DNA of 64,000 nucleotides from Pontivivens ytuae (GCF_015679265.1 NZ_CP064942.1:3762001-3826000), one strand, 5' to 3'; numbered from the stretch's first letter, positions 9,261 through 19,123 are shown. Notes: generated by a model not told the origin, from the sequence alone. Numbers and translations: made by a program.

Positions 9261-9660
9261 GCTCGACCTGAACATCGGCGGCCGCATCTTCCGCGTCGCC
9301 TGCGCCGACGGTGAGGAGCGTCAGCTCGAGGCCGCCGCCGCCCTGATCGGCCGCGAGGCGAACAACCTGCAGGCCGCCATCGGCCAGGTGCCCGAAAGCC
9401 GGATGCTCCTGATGTCCTCCCTGATGCTCGGCGACCGCCACATCGCGCTGGAGGGCGAGCTGCGGGCCGCGCAGGAGAAGATCCGCGCATTGGAAGCCCG
9501 CGCCGAACGGGCGGAGGCCGAGGCCGTGCGCCCGGCCGAGCCCACCGACCCGCAGCCCGGCCTCTTCGCCCCCGATCCCGCCCCGGCGATCGAGGCGCTG
9601 GCCCGCACCGCCGATCAGCTCGAAGCGCTGGCCGACGTGCTGGAGGCTCAGGCGCAATGA
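9253..9660 (+). CDS. zapA: Cell division protein ZapA
   Basis: A 135-residue ZapA-like protein. ZapA binds FtsZ polymers and promotes ring bundling. The N-terminal globular part starts with ELDLNIGGRIFRVAC and continues through EERQLEAAAALIGREANNL; a long coiled coil follows from about residue 70. The C-terminal 40 residues are Pro/Ala rich and less conserved. It overlaps its neighbours on both sides (8 nt and 4 nt), so three genes form one coupled unit. Confidence 0.87.
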   Translation: MAELDLNIGGRIFRVACADGEERQLEAAAALIGREANNLQAAIGQVPESRMLLMSSLMLGDRHIALEGELRAAQEKIRALEARAERAEAEAVRPAEPTDPQPGLFAPDPAPAIEALARTADQLEALADVLEAQAQ

Positions 9661-10010
9661 GCGTCACCGTCTACGGGCTGCCCTCCTGCACGACGGTCCG
9701 CAAGTCCCTGAAATGGCTGGAAGGGGAGGGGATCGCCCACGATTTCGTCCCCTTCGCCCAGGTCGAGGACCTGCCCGCCGCCATCCGGCGCTGGATGGAC
9801 GCGGCGGGCAAGGACACCGTGATGAACGCCCGCGCCGCCACCTTCCGCGCACTGCCCGAGGCGGATCAGGCCGCGATGCAGGCCGATGTGGACGTGGCCA
9901 TCACCCGCATGGCCGAAGACCCGCGCCTCATCAAACGCCCGGTGCTTGAGGCCGGCGGCACCGTGCTCACCGGCTTCAAGGAACCCGACTGGCGCGCGGC
10001 CCTCGCCTGA
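9657..10010 (+). CDS. ArsC/Spx-family (YffB-like) thioredoxin-fold protein
   Basis: A 117-residue protein of the ArsC/Spx fold. The start MSVTVYGLPSCTTVRKSLKWL carries the single N-terminal Cys (residue 11, PSCTTVRK), and the C-terminal half has LIKRPVLEAGGTVLTGF, matching the family's LIKRPv motif. True arsenate reductases need extra residues that cannot be confirmed here. The ATG overlaps the zapA stop by 4 nt. An arsenic role is not implied. Confidence 0.85.
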   Translation: MSVTVYGLPSCTTVRKSLKWLEGEGIAHDFVPFAQVEDLPAAIRRWMDAAGKDTVMNARAATFRALPEADQAAMQADVDVAITRMAEDPRLIKRPVLEAGGTVLTGFKEPDWRAALA

Positions 10011-10076
10011 CGCGGGCAGGATGCCGATCGCAGTGCAACCGTCACAACGCCACGCTTCGCCCTAAATGCCGGTGTC

Positions 10077-10089
10077 GGGGGGGGGGGGG
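10077..10089 (+). repeat. G13 homopolymer upstream of the patatin gene
   Basis: Thirteen consecutive G residues end 33 bp before the patatin start codon. Tracts of this length slip during replication and are also prone to sequencing error. Confidence 0.85.
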
Positions 10090-10122
10090 CGGTCGCGGCC
10101 CTTCGACGTCCAACGAGGGGTC

Positions 10123-10953
10123 ATGAAGCCAAGCTATCCCCATCTCGTTTTCGGCGGCGGCGGCACGCGGTGCTTCTGGCATGGCGGGTTCCTGACGACC
10201 ATCGCGCCGTCTCTCCCGCCGACCGAGGCGATCTCCGCCGTGTCGGGCGGCGCGCTCTCGGCCCTCGCCCATGTCACGGGGCAGGAGGAGCGGTTGCTCG
10301 CCCTTATGTCCCGCGCCTTTCGCGAGGCCAAGCGCAACGGCGGCAACATCAGCCTCCAGCGCTGGCTGTCCGACGGCGACCTTCTGGTCCACCAGGACCT
10401 CTACCGCGCGGTCGTCATGGACCTGATGTCCGCCCCATCCGCCGTCGCGGCCGTGGCCGAGGGGCCTGCTTTCACTGTCCATCTCGCCCGCCCCGGCCTG
10501 CTCGGCATCGTGCCGACCATGCTCGCCTACGCTATCGAGGTTCCCTTGCGCGGCACGCCTCATGTCCGCTTCGCCTCCGCCCTCGGCGCGAGGCCGCTCG
10601 CCGTGGACGCCAGGCAGGCGGCGCGCGACGGGCGGATCGTGGATCTGACGGTTGCTGCCGCCTCCAGCCGCCCGGTCTTCGCGGCACAGCAGTGGGATGG
10701 CGCCGTGGTCATGGATGGCGGCGTCCTCGACAACGCGCCCTGCGCCGACCGCGGCCCGCAGCTCGTCCTCGTCACGCGGCCCTACCGCAACCTGCCGACC
10801 GTGGCGGGCCGCACCTACGCCGCGCCGTCCCGCAAGATCGAGACCTTCAAGCTCGACTTCACCGACGCCGACGGCATCGCCGCCGCCTGGTCGCTCGGGG
10901 AAGAAGACGGCCGAGCCTGGCTTGATGACCTGCATGTGGCCGGCCGCGCATGA
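10123..10953 (+). CDS. Patatin-like phospholipase
   Basis: A 276-residue patatin-family lipid acyl hydrolase with a Ser-Asp dyad. The oxyanion-hole loop GGGGTR is at residues 11-16, the nucleophile Ser41 sits in AVSGG (an Ala replaces the usual first Gly of GxSxG), and the catalytic Asp198 is in the DGG motif of VVMDGGVLDN. There is no signal peptide, so it should act in the cytoplasm or at the inner face of the membrane. GAGGGGTC abuts the chosen ATG. An upstream in-frame extension starts at 10066 and would translate through the G13 tract; it is less likely. Confidence 0.85.
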   Translation: MKPSYPHLVFGGGGTRCFWHGGFLTTIAPSLPPTEAISAVSGGALSALAHVTGQEERLLALMSRAFREAKRNGGNISLQRWLSDGDLLVHQDLYRAVVMDLMSAPSAVAAVAEGPAFTVHLARPGLLGIVPTMLAYAIEVPLRGTPHVRFASALGARPLAVDARQAARDGRIVDLTVAAASSRPVFAAQQWDGAVVMDGGVLDNAPCADRGPQLVLVTRPYRNLPTVAGRTYAAPSRKIETFKLDFTDADGIAAAWSLGEEDGRAWLDDLHVAGRA

Positions 10954-10980
10954 GCCTATCAGCCTGCCGTCAGGGTTGAC

Positions 10981-11017
10981 TTGACATGCGGGCGACCCAA
11001 GTCAGGATTATCCTGAC
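10981..11017 (+). promoter_or_regulatory. Promoter with a perfect palindromic operator before the zinc-finger/HTH gene
   Basis: A consensus -35 (TTGACA, 10981-10986) is followed 19 bp on by GATTAT (11006-11011). The -10 lies inside a perfect palindrome, GTCAGGAT-T-ATCCTGAC, at 11001-11017. The gene's own ribosome site begins 5 bp later. A repressor on this site would occlude the -10. The downstream gene encodes a helix-turn-helix protein, so autoregulation is likely. Confidence 0.6.
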
Positions 11018-11034
11018 AGATGGGAGGCGAAACA

Positions 11035-11460
11035 ATGCCAAGATCGAAAGGGAGAGGAGGCGCCCACGCGGACGACGGGTTCCATTGCGCCTTTTGCGGC
11101 CTCGACAATACGTCGGTCGGCAAGATGATCGCCGGTCCCGGCGTGGCGATCTGCGACCGGTGCGTCGATGCGTGCAACGCCATCATCGCGCGAAATCCCG
11201 GCTCCGACGCACCATCCGAGAGGGGAGACGAGGCGGAGAGCGCGCCCTTCGGCGCCTGGTCCAGGCTGCCGGATGACGTCCTGCTCTCAACCGTGCGCCG
11301 GACCGACCGGATGATCCATTCCATCCGGTCCATCCTGCGAGACCAGGTCGCCGTTCTGCGGGACCGCGGCGTCAGTTGGAGCGATATCGGCCGGGAGCTC
11401 GGCATCAGCCGCCAGTCTGCGCACGAGCGGTTCGCATCGAGCAGGACGGACCGATCCTGA
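11035..11460 (+). CDS. ClpX-type C4 zinc finger protein with C-terminal helix-turn-helix
   Basis: A 141-residue two-domain protein. Residues 18-47 form a ClpX-like treble-clef zinc finger with Cys18, Cys21, Cys40 and Cys43 (FHCAFC then ICDRCVDACNAII). In ClpX this domain dimerises and recruits substrates or adaptors. There is no AAA+ ATPase. Instead the C-terminal part (about 100-138) has a helix-turn-helix of sigma-region-4 style, GVSWSDIGRELGISRQSAHERF. GGGAGGCG precedes the ATG at 11035. The pairing suggests a DNA-binding regulator that may contact the ClpXP system. Confidence 0.8.
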   Translation: MPRSKGRGGAHADDGFHCAFCGLDNTSVGKMIAGPGVAICDRCVDACNAIIARNPGSDAPSERGDEAESAPFGAWSRLPDDVLLSTVRRTDRMIHSIRSILRDQVAVLRDRGVSWSDIGRELGISRQSAHERFASSRTDRS

Positions 11461-11487
11461 GGGGCCGCTCTTCGGCTCCAGTCCATA

Positions 11488-12219
11488 TCAGCCGTCCGGC
11501 TTATCCCAGACCGAGACATGGCTGCGGCTGGTGGCGGTGAAGGGCGCGCGGCTCCAATCGGCCCATCGCGCCTTCGGCCGTAATCCCGCGAGCTCTGCCA
11601 TCAGGTCGAGCTCGGCGGGCCAGACATAGCGCATGGGCAGCGCGCGGCGCTCGACCCCGCCATCGCGCAGGAAGACGTGATGCGACACGAAGTTCTGGCT
11701 CACCACGTCGATCTCGTCGATGCCCCAATGCGCGTCGCTCCGCGCGAAGGCCAGCCGCGTCTCGCCCGGCGGCAGGTGCTGGAGCGGCGGCACGCCGACC
11801 TCCACCACGAAGCACCCGCCCGGCTCGAGATGCGCCGCAGCGTTGCGGAAGCACGCGACCTGTGCCGCCTGCGTCGTCAGGTTGTTGATGGTGTTGAAGG
11901 CGAGGTAGACCAGCGCGAACCGCCCCTCGATCCGCACCGTCGTCATGTCGCCGATCGCGACAGGGATCGACGCGCCGCCGGGCTTTGCCCGCAGCCGTGC
12001 GACCATGGCCCGCGACAGCTCGATCCCCTCGACCGCGACCCCGGTTCGGGCGAGCGGCAGGGCGAGCCGCCCGGTCCCGATCGCGAATTCCAGCGCCGGT
12101 CCGCTGCCCGCAAGTTCGGCCAGCAGGGCGACCGCCGCCTCGACCTCGGCCGCATCGCCGGGGTGCTCCGCGTCGTAGCGCGCGGCCACGCCCTCATCGA
12201 ACAAACTGTCGCCCGGCAT
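11488..12219 (-). CDS. Class I SAM-dependent methyltransferase
   Basis: A 243-residue methyltransferase. Motif I is ALEFAIGTGRLALPLA (near residue 43), followed by the acidic VEGIELS strand end, IPVAIGDMTTVR and the LVYLAFNTINNL motif IV. The start at 12219 is supported by GGAGGCGGAGC; upstream in-frame codons are not used. It converges on the zinc-finger/HTH gene and is not obviously linked to any pathway. Substrate unknown. Confidence 0.83.
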   Translation of the reverse strand: MPGDSLFDEGVAARYDAEHPGDAAEVEAAVALLAELAGSGPALEFAIGTGRLALPLARTGVAVEGIELSRAMVARLRAKPGGASIPVAIGDMTTVRIEGRFALVYLAFNTINNLTTQAAQVACFRNAAAHLEPGGCFVVEVGVPPLQHLPPGETRLAFARSDAHWGIDEIDVVSQNFVSHHVFLRDGGVERRALPMRYVWPAELDLMAELAGLRPKARWADWSRAPFTATSRSHVSVWDKPDG

Positions 12220-12313
12220 CGCTCCGCCTCCAGCCCCGATCGCCCCATGCAGTAGCGCAGACCGGGCGGCAGGTGTGTGAGACTTCCATGACGTCCACGG
12301 TCCCCAGGACGCC

Positions 12314-12344
12314 AAACGGCTCCGCCTCATGGAAGCGGAGCCGT
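12314..12344 (-). terminator. grxD terminator
   Basis: A perfect 10-bp stem (12316-12325 with 12335-12344), 9-nt loop, followed by TTTGG in the minus direction. It lies about 40 nt past the grxD stop. Confidence 0.55.
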
Positions 12345-12381
12345 CGGAAAGTAGCGTGGTCCGGACGGGCCGGACGCGCCC

Positions 12382-12753
12382 TCAGGCCGTCTTGTTCGCC
12401 TCGCGCACCCGCTCGGCCGCTTCCTTGTCGAAGGAAACGCCGTTCTCCTCCAGCAGCGTGTCGAGCTCGCCGGACAGCACCATCTCGGTCACGATATCGC
12501 AGCCGCCCACGAACTCGCCCTTCACGTAGAGCTGCGGGATCGTCGGCCAGTCGGAGTAGTCCTTGATCCCCTGCCGCACGCTCTCGTCGGCCAGCACGTT
12601 CACGTCCTTGTAGTCGATGCCCATGTAGTTGAGCACGCCCGCCACGCGGGAGGAGAAGCCGCATTGCGGCATCTGGCTCGTGCCCTTCATGAACAGCACC
12701 ACGTCGTTGCCCTTCACGTCGGCGTCGATGATGTCATGTGCCGGATTGCTCAT
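12382..12753 (-). CDS. grxD: Grx4-family monothiol glutaredoxin
   Basis: A 123-residue monothiol glutaredoxin with the CGFS active site (Cys31). Proteins of this class bind a bridging [2Fe-2S] cluster with glutathione and pass clusters on, often with Bol[21 protein letters not shown] contains the cis-Pro loop and the glutathione-binding GGCD. The C-terminal tail is about 15 residues longer than in E. coli. The start overlaps the stop of the next upstream gene by 4 nt. bolA is four genes upstream in the same direction. Confidence 0.95.
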   Translation of the reverse strand: MSNPAHDIIDADVKGNDVVLFMKGTSQMPQCGFSSRVAGVLNYMGIDYKDVNVLADESVRQGIKDYSDWPTIPQLYVKGEFVGGCDIVTEMVLSGELDTLLEENGVSFDKEAAERVREANKTA

Positions 12754-13028
12754 GTCCCGGACTCCTTCTCGCTCCGCGTGCCCTCGGCCCGCTGTTTCTG
12801 TTCGATCTGCCGCCGCATGTAGTCGCTGGCCCGCTCGATGTCACCATGTCCCAGCGGATTGCCGAAGCTCGTGTGCACGTCGCGGAAATCCCCCTCGTTC
12901 ATGTCGAAGGTCTCGGCGAGCGACCGGCGCTTGGGCTTGCGGATCAGCGTCTCGACGATCGCGGCCACCACGACGAGGCAGATGACCCCGCCGATTGCCG
13001 CAAGAAGGTAGAGGGTGCCCTCGCTCAT
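12750..13028 (-). CDS. Small single-pass membrane protein (grxD-bolA cluster, copy 1)
   Basis: A 92-residue protein. An N-terminal membrane helix (about residues 5-27, [20 protein letters not shown]) is followed by a basic stop-transfer segment ([13 protein letters not shown]) and a charged cytosolic tail containing [16 protein letters not shown]. It overlaps grxD by 4 nt. The tail pattern recurs in the next gene, which points to a shared origin. No named family is recognised. Confidence 0.75.
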   Translation of the reverse strand: MSEGTLYLLAAIGGVICLVVVAAIVETLIRKPKRRSLAETFDMNEGDFRDVHTSFGNPLGHGDIERASDYMRRQIEQKQRAEGTRSEKESGT

Positions 13029-13030
13029 CG

Positions 13031-13417
13031 TCAGTTCCCCGGACCGTAGGTGTCGTCATTCCGACGGCGATGCGCCTGGACACTCGGTCGGTTCACATCG
13101 GGCGACCAGCGGTAATTGCCCGGTTTCTTCCGGCGCAAAAGCCGGTGCGCCGCCGTCTCGATCGCCCGCTCCACATGGCCGCGCTGTCCGAGGCCTCCGC
13201 TCGGGCCGCTGAACTCGTGCCGCCCCCGGGTTTCGCGAAACGCCTCCTCGGCCCGCTCGGGCTGCGAAGGCGTCCCGTCCGGCCTGCTGTCGAAGCGGTT
13301 CGCGAGGCTGCGCCGCCGTGGCGGCCGGGTGATGGCCTCGTAGAGCATGATCCCCACCACGCCGATGAAGAAGAGGGCGGCAAGAACGATACCGATCCAG
13401 AACCCGAGGGGGGTCAT
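13031..13417 (-). CDS. Small single-pass membrane protein (grxD-bolA cluster, copy 2)
   Basis: A 128-residue protein with the same plan as its neighbour: a membrane helix at about 6-27 (FWIGIVLAALFFIGVVGIML), then RPPRRRSLANRFD (compare [13 protein letters not shown] next door), a linker, and GQRGHVERAIETAAHRLL (compare [16 protein letters not shown]). It ends 2 bp before the following gene starts. The function is unknown; cytosolic tails facing a cluster-transfer glutaredoxin may be meaningful. Confidence 0.72.
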   Translation of the reverse strand: MTPLGFWIGIVLAALFFIGVVGIMLYEAITRPPRRRSLANRFDSRPDGTPSQPERAEEAFRETRGRHEFSGPSGGLGQRGHVERAIETAAHRLLRRKKPGNYRWSPDVNRPSVQAHRRRNDDTYGPGN

Positions 13418-13457
13418 GCGACAGCCCTCCTGCGCGGCATCACGACCGCGATCCGCA

Positions 13458-13670
13458 TCACAGCCTCCCGGTCCACGAGCGGCTCATCGCACCGTTGAGC
13501 CGCTGTGCACGCGCATTCACCCGGTTCGTCTCCTCCACGATCTCCATATCGATCGCTTCGAGACCCAGCGCGCGATCTCGCCTCGGTGTCCTGAAGAGCA
13601 GCCACAGGTTCAGCACCAGCAGCGTCAGCGCGATGACGGGGATGGCCACCAGAAACACCGTCACCGACAT
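13458..13670 (-). CDS. Small single-pass membrane protein (grxD-bolA cluster, copy 3)
   Basis: A 70-residue protein: a hydrophobic helix (VFLVAIPVIALTLLVLNLWLLF, residues 5-26), a basic segment with RTPRRDRALGLEAID, and a short charged tail. The layout is like the two neighbours, but sequence match is limited to the basic PRR-x-x-(S/A)L element. Its ATG shares one base with the bolA stop (TGATG), so it is translated directly after bolA. Confidence 0.68.
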   Translation of the reverse strand: MSVTVFLVAIPVIALTLLVLNLWLLFRTPRRDRALGLEAIDMEIVEETNRVNARAQRLNGAMSRSWTGRL

Positions 13671-13912
13671 CAGGCGGGCACCTTGGTGGTCAGCGCCAGC
13701 GCGTGCAGCTCGCCATGCGAGCCGTCCATCTTGCCCTTGAGTGCCGCATAGACCGCCTGGTGCTGCTTCACGCGAGTGAGCCCGCGGAACTCCTCGGCGA
13801 CCACGGTGGCGGCGTAGTGATTGCCGTCCCCGGCGAGATCCTTGATCTCGACCTCGGCGGTGGGAAAGGCCTCGCGGATCATCTTCTCGATCTCGTGCGC
13901 TTCCATGGCCAT
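13670..13912 (-). CDS. bolA: BolA-family protein
   Basis: An 80-residue BolA/YrbA-type protein. The conserved core is AEVEIKDLAGDGNHYAATVV and the helix GLTRVKQHQAVYAALKG. BolA proteins bind CGFS glutaredoxins through a shared [2Fe-2S] cluster, and grxD is in the same operon. The start at 13912 follows AGGGAGA; a second ATG lies two codons in. Confidence 0.9.
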   Translation of the reverse strand: MAMEAHEIEKMIREAFPTAEVEIKDLAGDGNHYAATVVAEEFRGLTRVKQHQAVYAALKGKMDGSHGELHALALTTKVPA

Positions 13913-13940
13913 GGCGTGTCTCCCTATCTTGTATTCGAGT

Positions 13941-14432
13941 CTAGGCAGGCGGGGCCGGGGTCGCAAGGGCGCGCCACTCGCTGGCGAGGATCGCCATGAT
14001 GACGAGATCCGCCCGGTCGCCGGTGCGCCGCGCCCAGGCCTCCTTGAGCAGACCCTCCTCGCGGAACCCCGCCTTGGCATAGGCCGCCCGCGCCCGCGGA
14101 TTGTCCGCCGCGACATCGAGCCACAGCCGGTGCGTGCCGCGCTCGAAGACTCGCTCCATCAGGGCCGAAAGCACCTTCTGCCCGGTGCCGCGCCCGACCT
14201 CAGCCACCACGATCCGCCGCAGCTCCGTATTGCGGGAGCCGGAGCGCAAGCCGGCAAGCAGGATGAAGGCCGCGGGCCCGTCCTCCTCCCAGATCAGGAG
14301 CTCCGTGTCGGCCCCCGCGATATAGCCGCGCAGCGCCTCGATCGTGTCGGCGGCGACGAGAGCCTCCAGCTCCGGCCGGGCCTGCTGGTCCTGGATGAAG
14401 GGGAAATCCGCTGCGGTCGCCGTCCTGAGCAT
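13941..14432 (-). CDS. GNAT-family N-acetyltransferase
   Basis: A 163-residue GNAT acetyltransferase. The acetyl-CoA-binding motif A appears as VAEVGRGTGQKVLSALMERVFE (R/Q-x-x-G-x-G/A pattern), and the NPRARAAYAKAGF block is motif B, typical of RimI/RimJ-like enzymes. The ATG at 14432 follows AGAGAAGACG; a GTG at 14456 is an alternative. It lies 28 bp upstream of bolA. Substrate unknown. Confidence 0.87.
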   Translation of the reverse strand: MLRTATAADFPFIQDQQARPELEALVAADTIEALRGYIAGADTELLIWEEDGPAAFILLAGLRSGSRNTELRRIVVAEVGRGTGQKVLSALMERVFERGTHRLWLDVAADNPRARAAYAKAGFREEGLLKEAWARRTGDRADLVIMAILASEWRALATPAPPA

Positions 14433-14498
14433 CGTCTTCTCTGTCCAAATATCCACGGGGTGAACTGGTCCGGCCGGGGCAGGAGGAGCGGGCGCCCC

Positions 14499-16676
<2,178 letters not shown>

Positions 16677-16742
16677 TCGGGGCCTCGGCTCTCAAGCGCG
16701 GTGATTGCCGCCTTGTAGAGGGGGGGAGGCCCCGAAAACAAG

Positions 16743-16862
16743 TCACCTGCGCGCCTTCTCCTGCCGGCGTTGCCAGCGCTTGCGCGAGACGGGGATCAGG
16801 GTGCGGTCCAGCGGATCGGTGCGGGTGGCGATCCGGAAGGTATCTGAAAGCAGGTATAGCAT
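16743..16862 (-). CDS. 39-residue small protein upstream of purL
   Basis: A short ORF that encodes MLYLLSDTFRIATRTDPLDR followed by a basic tail (RKRWQRRQEKARR). A strong AAGGAG ribosome site is 7 nt before the ATG at 16860-16862. It ends 66 bp before purL on the same strand. Codon use is G+C-rich at third positions, in keeping with a real gene. The protein is soluble and strongly basic at its C-terminus. Function unknown. Confidence 0.55.
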   Translation of the reverse strand: MLYLLSDTFRIATRTDPLDRTLIPVSRKRWQRRQEKARR

Positions 16863-16963
16863 GTTGCGGCTCCTTCATGCATCGTCATCATGCGCTCAAT
16901 ATGGCCATGAAGCGCCGTGAAGCCGACTCAGAACGATTTGCAACATATAAGCTGAGCTTTCAG

Positions 16964-17830
16964 ATGGACTACCTCCCGCCCCTTGCCGCCCTCCGCGCCT
17001 TCGAGGTCACGGCCCGCCATGCGAGCTTTTCCTCCGCCGCGCGGGAGCTCAACGTGACCCATGCCGCCGTCAGCCAGCAGGTCCGCGCGCTGGAGCGGGA
17101 GATCGGCCTGCCGCTGGTGGTGCGCGCAGGAAGGGGGCTGTCGCTGACCGATGCGGGGGCGCAGCTCGCCCGGGAGCTCACCGACGGCTTCGGCACGATC
17201 CGCGCGGGCGTGGAGCGGTTGCGGCAGGACGCGGCCGACCTGCCGGTGCGCATCACGCTGACGCCGACCTTTGCCTCCGACTGGTTCATGCCGCGCCTCG
17301 CGGCTTTCCGCGCCGACAATTCCGGGGTGGAGCTGTCGCTCAACCCATCCGTCGATCTGGTGGACCTGACGGCGGGCACCCACGACTTCGCAATCCGCTT
17401 TGGCAAGGGGGATTGGCCGGGGCTGGAGTCGACCCTGCTGATGCCAAGTTCAGTTGTCGTCTGTGCAGCGCCCGAGATGGTGCCGGACTGGTCGCCGGAC
17501 CGGCTGGAGGATCTCTACGACCTGCCATGGTTCGAGGAGCCGTCGCCGGAGGAGCAGGACAGCTGGCTGATCGCCATGGGACTCGACCTGAAGGCCAGGC
17601 GCAACGTGACCGAGCTGCCGGGCCACATGACGCTCGCGGCCCTGCGCGGCGGGCAGGGCGTCGTCTCCTCCGCCCGCCTGTTCGTGGAGGACGACATCGC
17701 GGCGGGCCGCGTCGCGGTGCTGTGGGAGGATGACCTGCCGGGCCGCGGCTACCACATCGTCCACCGCCTGGGCCCGCAGCGCCCGGCGGTGGCGCAAACG
17801 ATCCGGTGGCTGCGGAGGCAGGTTGGATGA
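16964..17830 (+). CDS. LysR-type regulator, GcvA-like
   Basis: A 288-residue regulator that begins MDYLPPLAALRAFEVTARH, the hallmark of the GcvA/AmpR branch of LysR proteins. The helix-turn-helix is at about 20-40 (SFSSAARELNVTHAAVSQQV). The ligand domain has the typical RITLTPTFASDWFMPRLAAF and LNPSVDLVDLT. The start is set by family length; an in-frame upstream extension to 16877 is A+T-richer and lacks the conserved start. No obvious target is adjacent. Confidence 0.87.
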   Translation: MDYLPPLAALRAFEVTARHASFSSAARELNVTHAAVSQQVRALEREIGLPLVVRAGRGLSLTDAGAQLARELTDGFGTIRAGVERLRQDAADLPVRITLTPTFASDWFMPRLAAFRADNSGVELSLNPSVDLVDLTAGTHDFAIRFGKGDWPGLESTLLMPSSVVVCAAPEMVPDWSPDRLEDLYDLPWFEEPSPEEQDSWLIAMGLDLKARRNVTELPGHMTLAALRGGQGVVSSARLFVEDDIAAGRVAVLWEDDLPGRGYHIVHRLGPQRPAVAQTIRWLRRQVG

Positions 17831-17866
17831 GCGCTGTGAACAATCCTCCCGCACGGCGGCACCGCC

Positions 17867-17994
17867 GGGCCGCGCCCGACCTCCCCCAGGAGGGCGCGAT
17901 GGCGATGTCGAAAGCAGAAGGCACGGCGTGAATGCTTGAAGGCGCGGACCTATCAACCCCACCCCGCAAGCGCCCTCCAGGTCGGGCGCGGCCC
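17867..17994. repeat. 25-bp inverted repeat, REP-like
   Basis: The right arm 17970-17994 is the exact reverse complement of the left arm 17867-17897, except that the left arm carries six extra bases (CCCCCA at 17883-17888). The arms are 72 bp apart. Such G+C-rich palindromic pairs are typical of dispersed intergenic repeats in this group. Only this copy is seen in the window. Confidence 0.75.
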
Positions 17995-18025
17995 TCATCG
18001 CTCTGAAACGGAGGGCCTCCCGAAC

Positions 18026-18057
18026 AAAAAAAAGGGCCGAGCTACGAGAGCTCGGCC
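18026..18057 (-). terminator. Intrinsic terminator (leftward)
   Basis: A perfect 9-bp stem (18035-18043 with 18049-18057), a 5-nt loop and eight T residues in the minus direction (A8 at 18026-18033). It lies 155 bp past the end of the leftward LysR gene and is the strongest terminator shape in the window. Confidence 0.85.
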
Positions 18058-18211
18058 GAAGTCCAACAGGGAGGTATCAAGACCGACAGGAAGCAGCGTT
18101 TCCGCTACACGTCTGCCTGTCTTGACAGCCTACGTAGGCGGCACGTCTGACGAAGACAAGTAAAACCGGACGTCTCATCGCGCATAGCTGACATGGTGTG
18201 TGCGCATAGCC

Positions 18212-19123
18212 TCACTCGGCAGCGGCGGCCGCCGCGCGCAACCCGCGCTTGTATGCGGCGATTTCCTCCAGCACGAACTCGCGAAACGCGGCCACCCGTT
18301 TGGAATGGCGCAGCTCTTCGGGGTAGGCGAGATAGACCGGCACCACGGCGCTCGCTTGCGCGGGGACCACGTTGATCAGATCGTCGCGCTCGACGGCGAT
18401 GTAGTCGGGCAGAGCGCCGATGCCCAGGCCATGGATCACCGTCTGCAGCACCCCGAAATAGTTGTTCACGGTCAGGTGGCTCGCGTGATCCGCATCGAGG
18501 AAGGGCCGCAGCCACGCCTGACCCGCGGCCACCTGCGGCGCGTCGGGCGCATGCCCGATGATCCGGTGGCGCATCAGCTCCTCGGAGGTGTCGGGCCGGC
18601 CGTGCTTCTCGATATAGGTGTCGGAAGCATAGAACCGCATCCGCACGTCCATCAGGCGGCGGCGGATCAGATCGGCCTGGCTCGGCTCCTTCAGCCGGAT
18701 CGCCACGTCGGCCTCGCGCATCGGCAGGTCGACCACCCGCTCGTCGAGCATCAGGTTGATCTTGAGGTTCGGATACTGGTCGTAGAGCCGCTTCAGCCGC
18801 GGGGCGAGCCACAGCGTCCCGAAGCCGGTCGTCGTCGTGACCCGCAGCTCGCCGAAGACCTCGTCCTCGCTGTCGCGGATCCGCGCGGTCGCTGCGGCCA
18901 GCCGCTTGGCCATGTCGCGGGTGGCGGAATAGAGCAGTTCCCCCTGTTCGGTGAGGATCAGCCCGCGCGCATGCCGGTGGAATAGGGTGACGTTCAGCGA
19001 CTCCTCCAGCCCCCGGATCTGGCGGCTGACGGCGGACTGGCTGAGATGCAGCGTGTCACCCGCGTGGGTCAGGCTCCCCACGTCGGCAACGGCATGAAAT
19101 ATGCGAAGCTTGTCCCAGTCCAT
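18212..19123 (-). CDS. LysR-type transcriptional regulator
   Basis: A 303-residue LysR regulator. The DNA-binding domain (MDWDKLRIFHAVADVGSLTH, then LSQSAVSRQIRGLEESL) is followed by the co-inducer domain with DVAIRLKEPSQADLIRRRL. The tail is alanine-rich. ATG at 19123 is chosen over the adjacent GTG because GGGAGACC is optimally spaced. The adjacent upstream gene is a leftward HxlR regulator; there is no obvious metabolic partner. Confidence 0.88.
   Translation of the reverse strand: MDWDKLRIFHAVADVGSLTHAGDTLHLSQSAVSRQIRGLEESLNVTLFHRHARGLILTEQGELLYSATRDMAKRLAAATARIRDSEDEVFGELRVTTTTGFGTLWLAPRLKRLYDQYPNLKINLMLDERVVDLPMREADVAIRLKEPSQADLIRRRLMDVRMRFYASDTYIEKHGRPDTSEELMRHRIIGHAPDAPQVAAGQAWLRPFLDADHASHLTVNNYFGVLQTVIHGLGIGALPDYIAVERDDLINVVPAQASAVVPVYLAYPEELRHSKRVAAFREFVLEEIAAYKRGLRAAAAAAE

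Larger units (their letters stand above)
17831..18211. other. 381-bp gene-free stretch with inverted repeats
   Basis: No convincing gene is seen between the two LysR genes. It holds a long inverted repeat (17867-17897 with 17970-17994) and a terminator pointing left (18026-18057). The remaining 150 bp before 18211 contain short imperfect hairpins only. Confidence 0.6.

Noticed and set aside
10010..10123. 6S RNA, which often lies next to zapA
   Set aside because: The 112-bp gap has no long imperfect hairpin with the open central bulge of 6S RNA.
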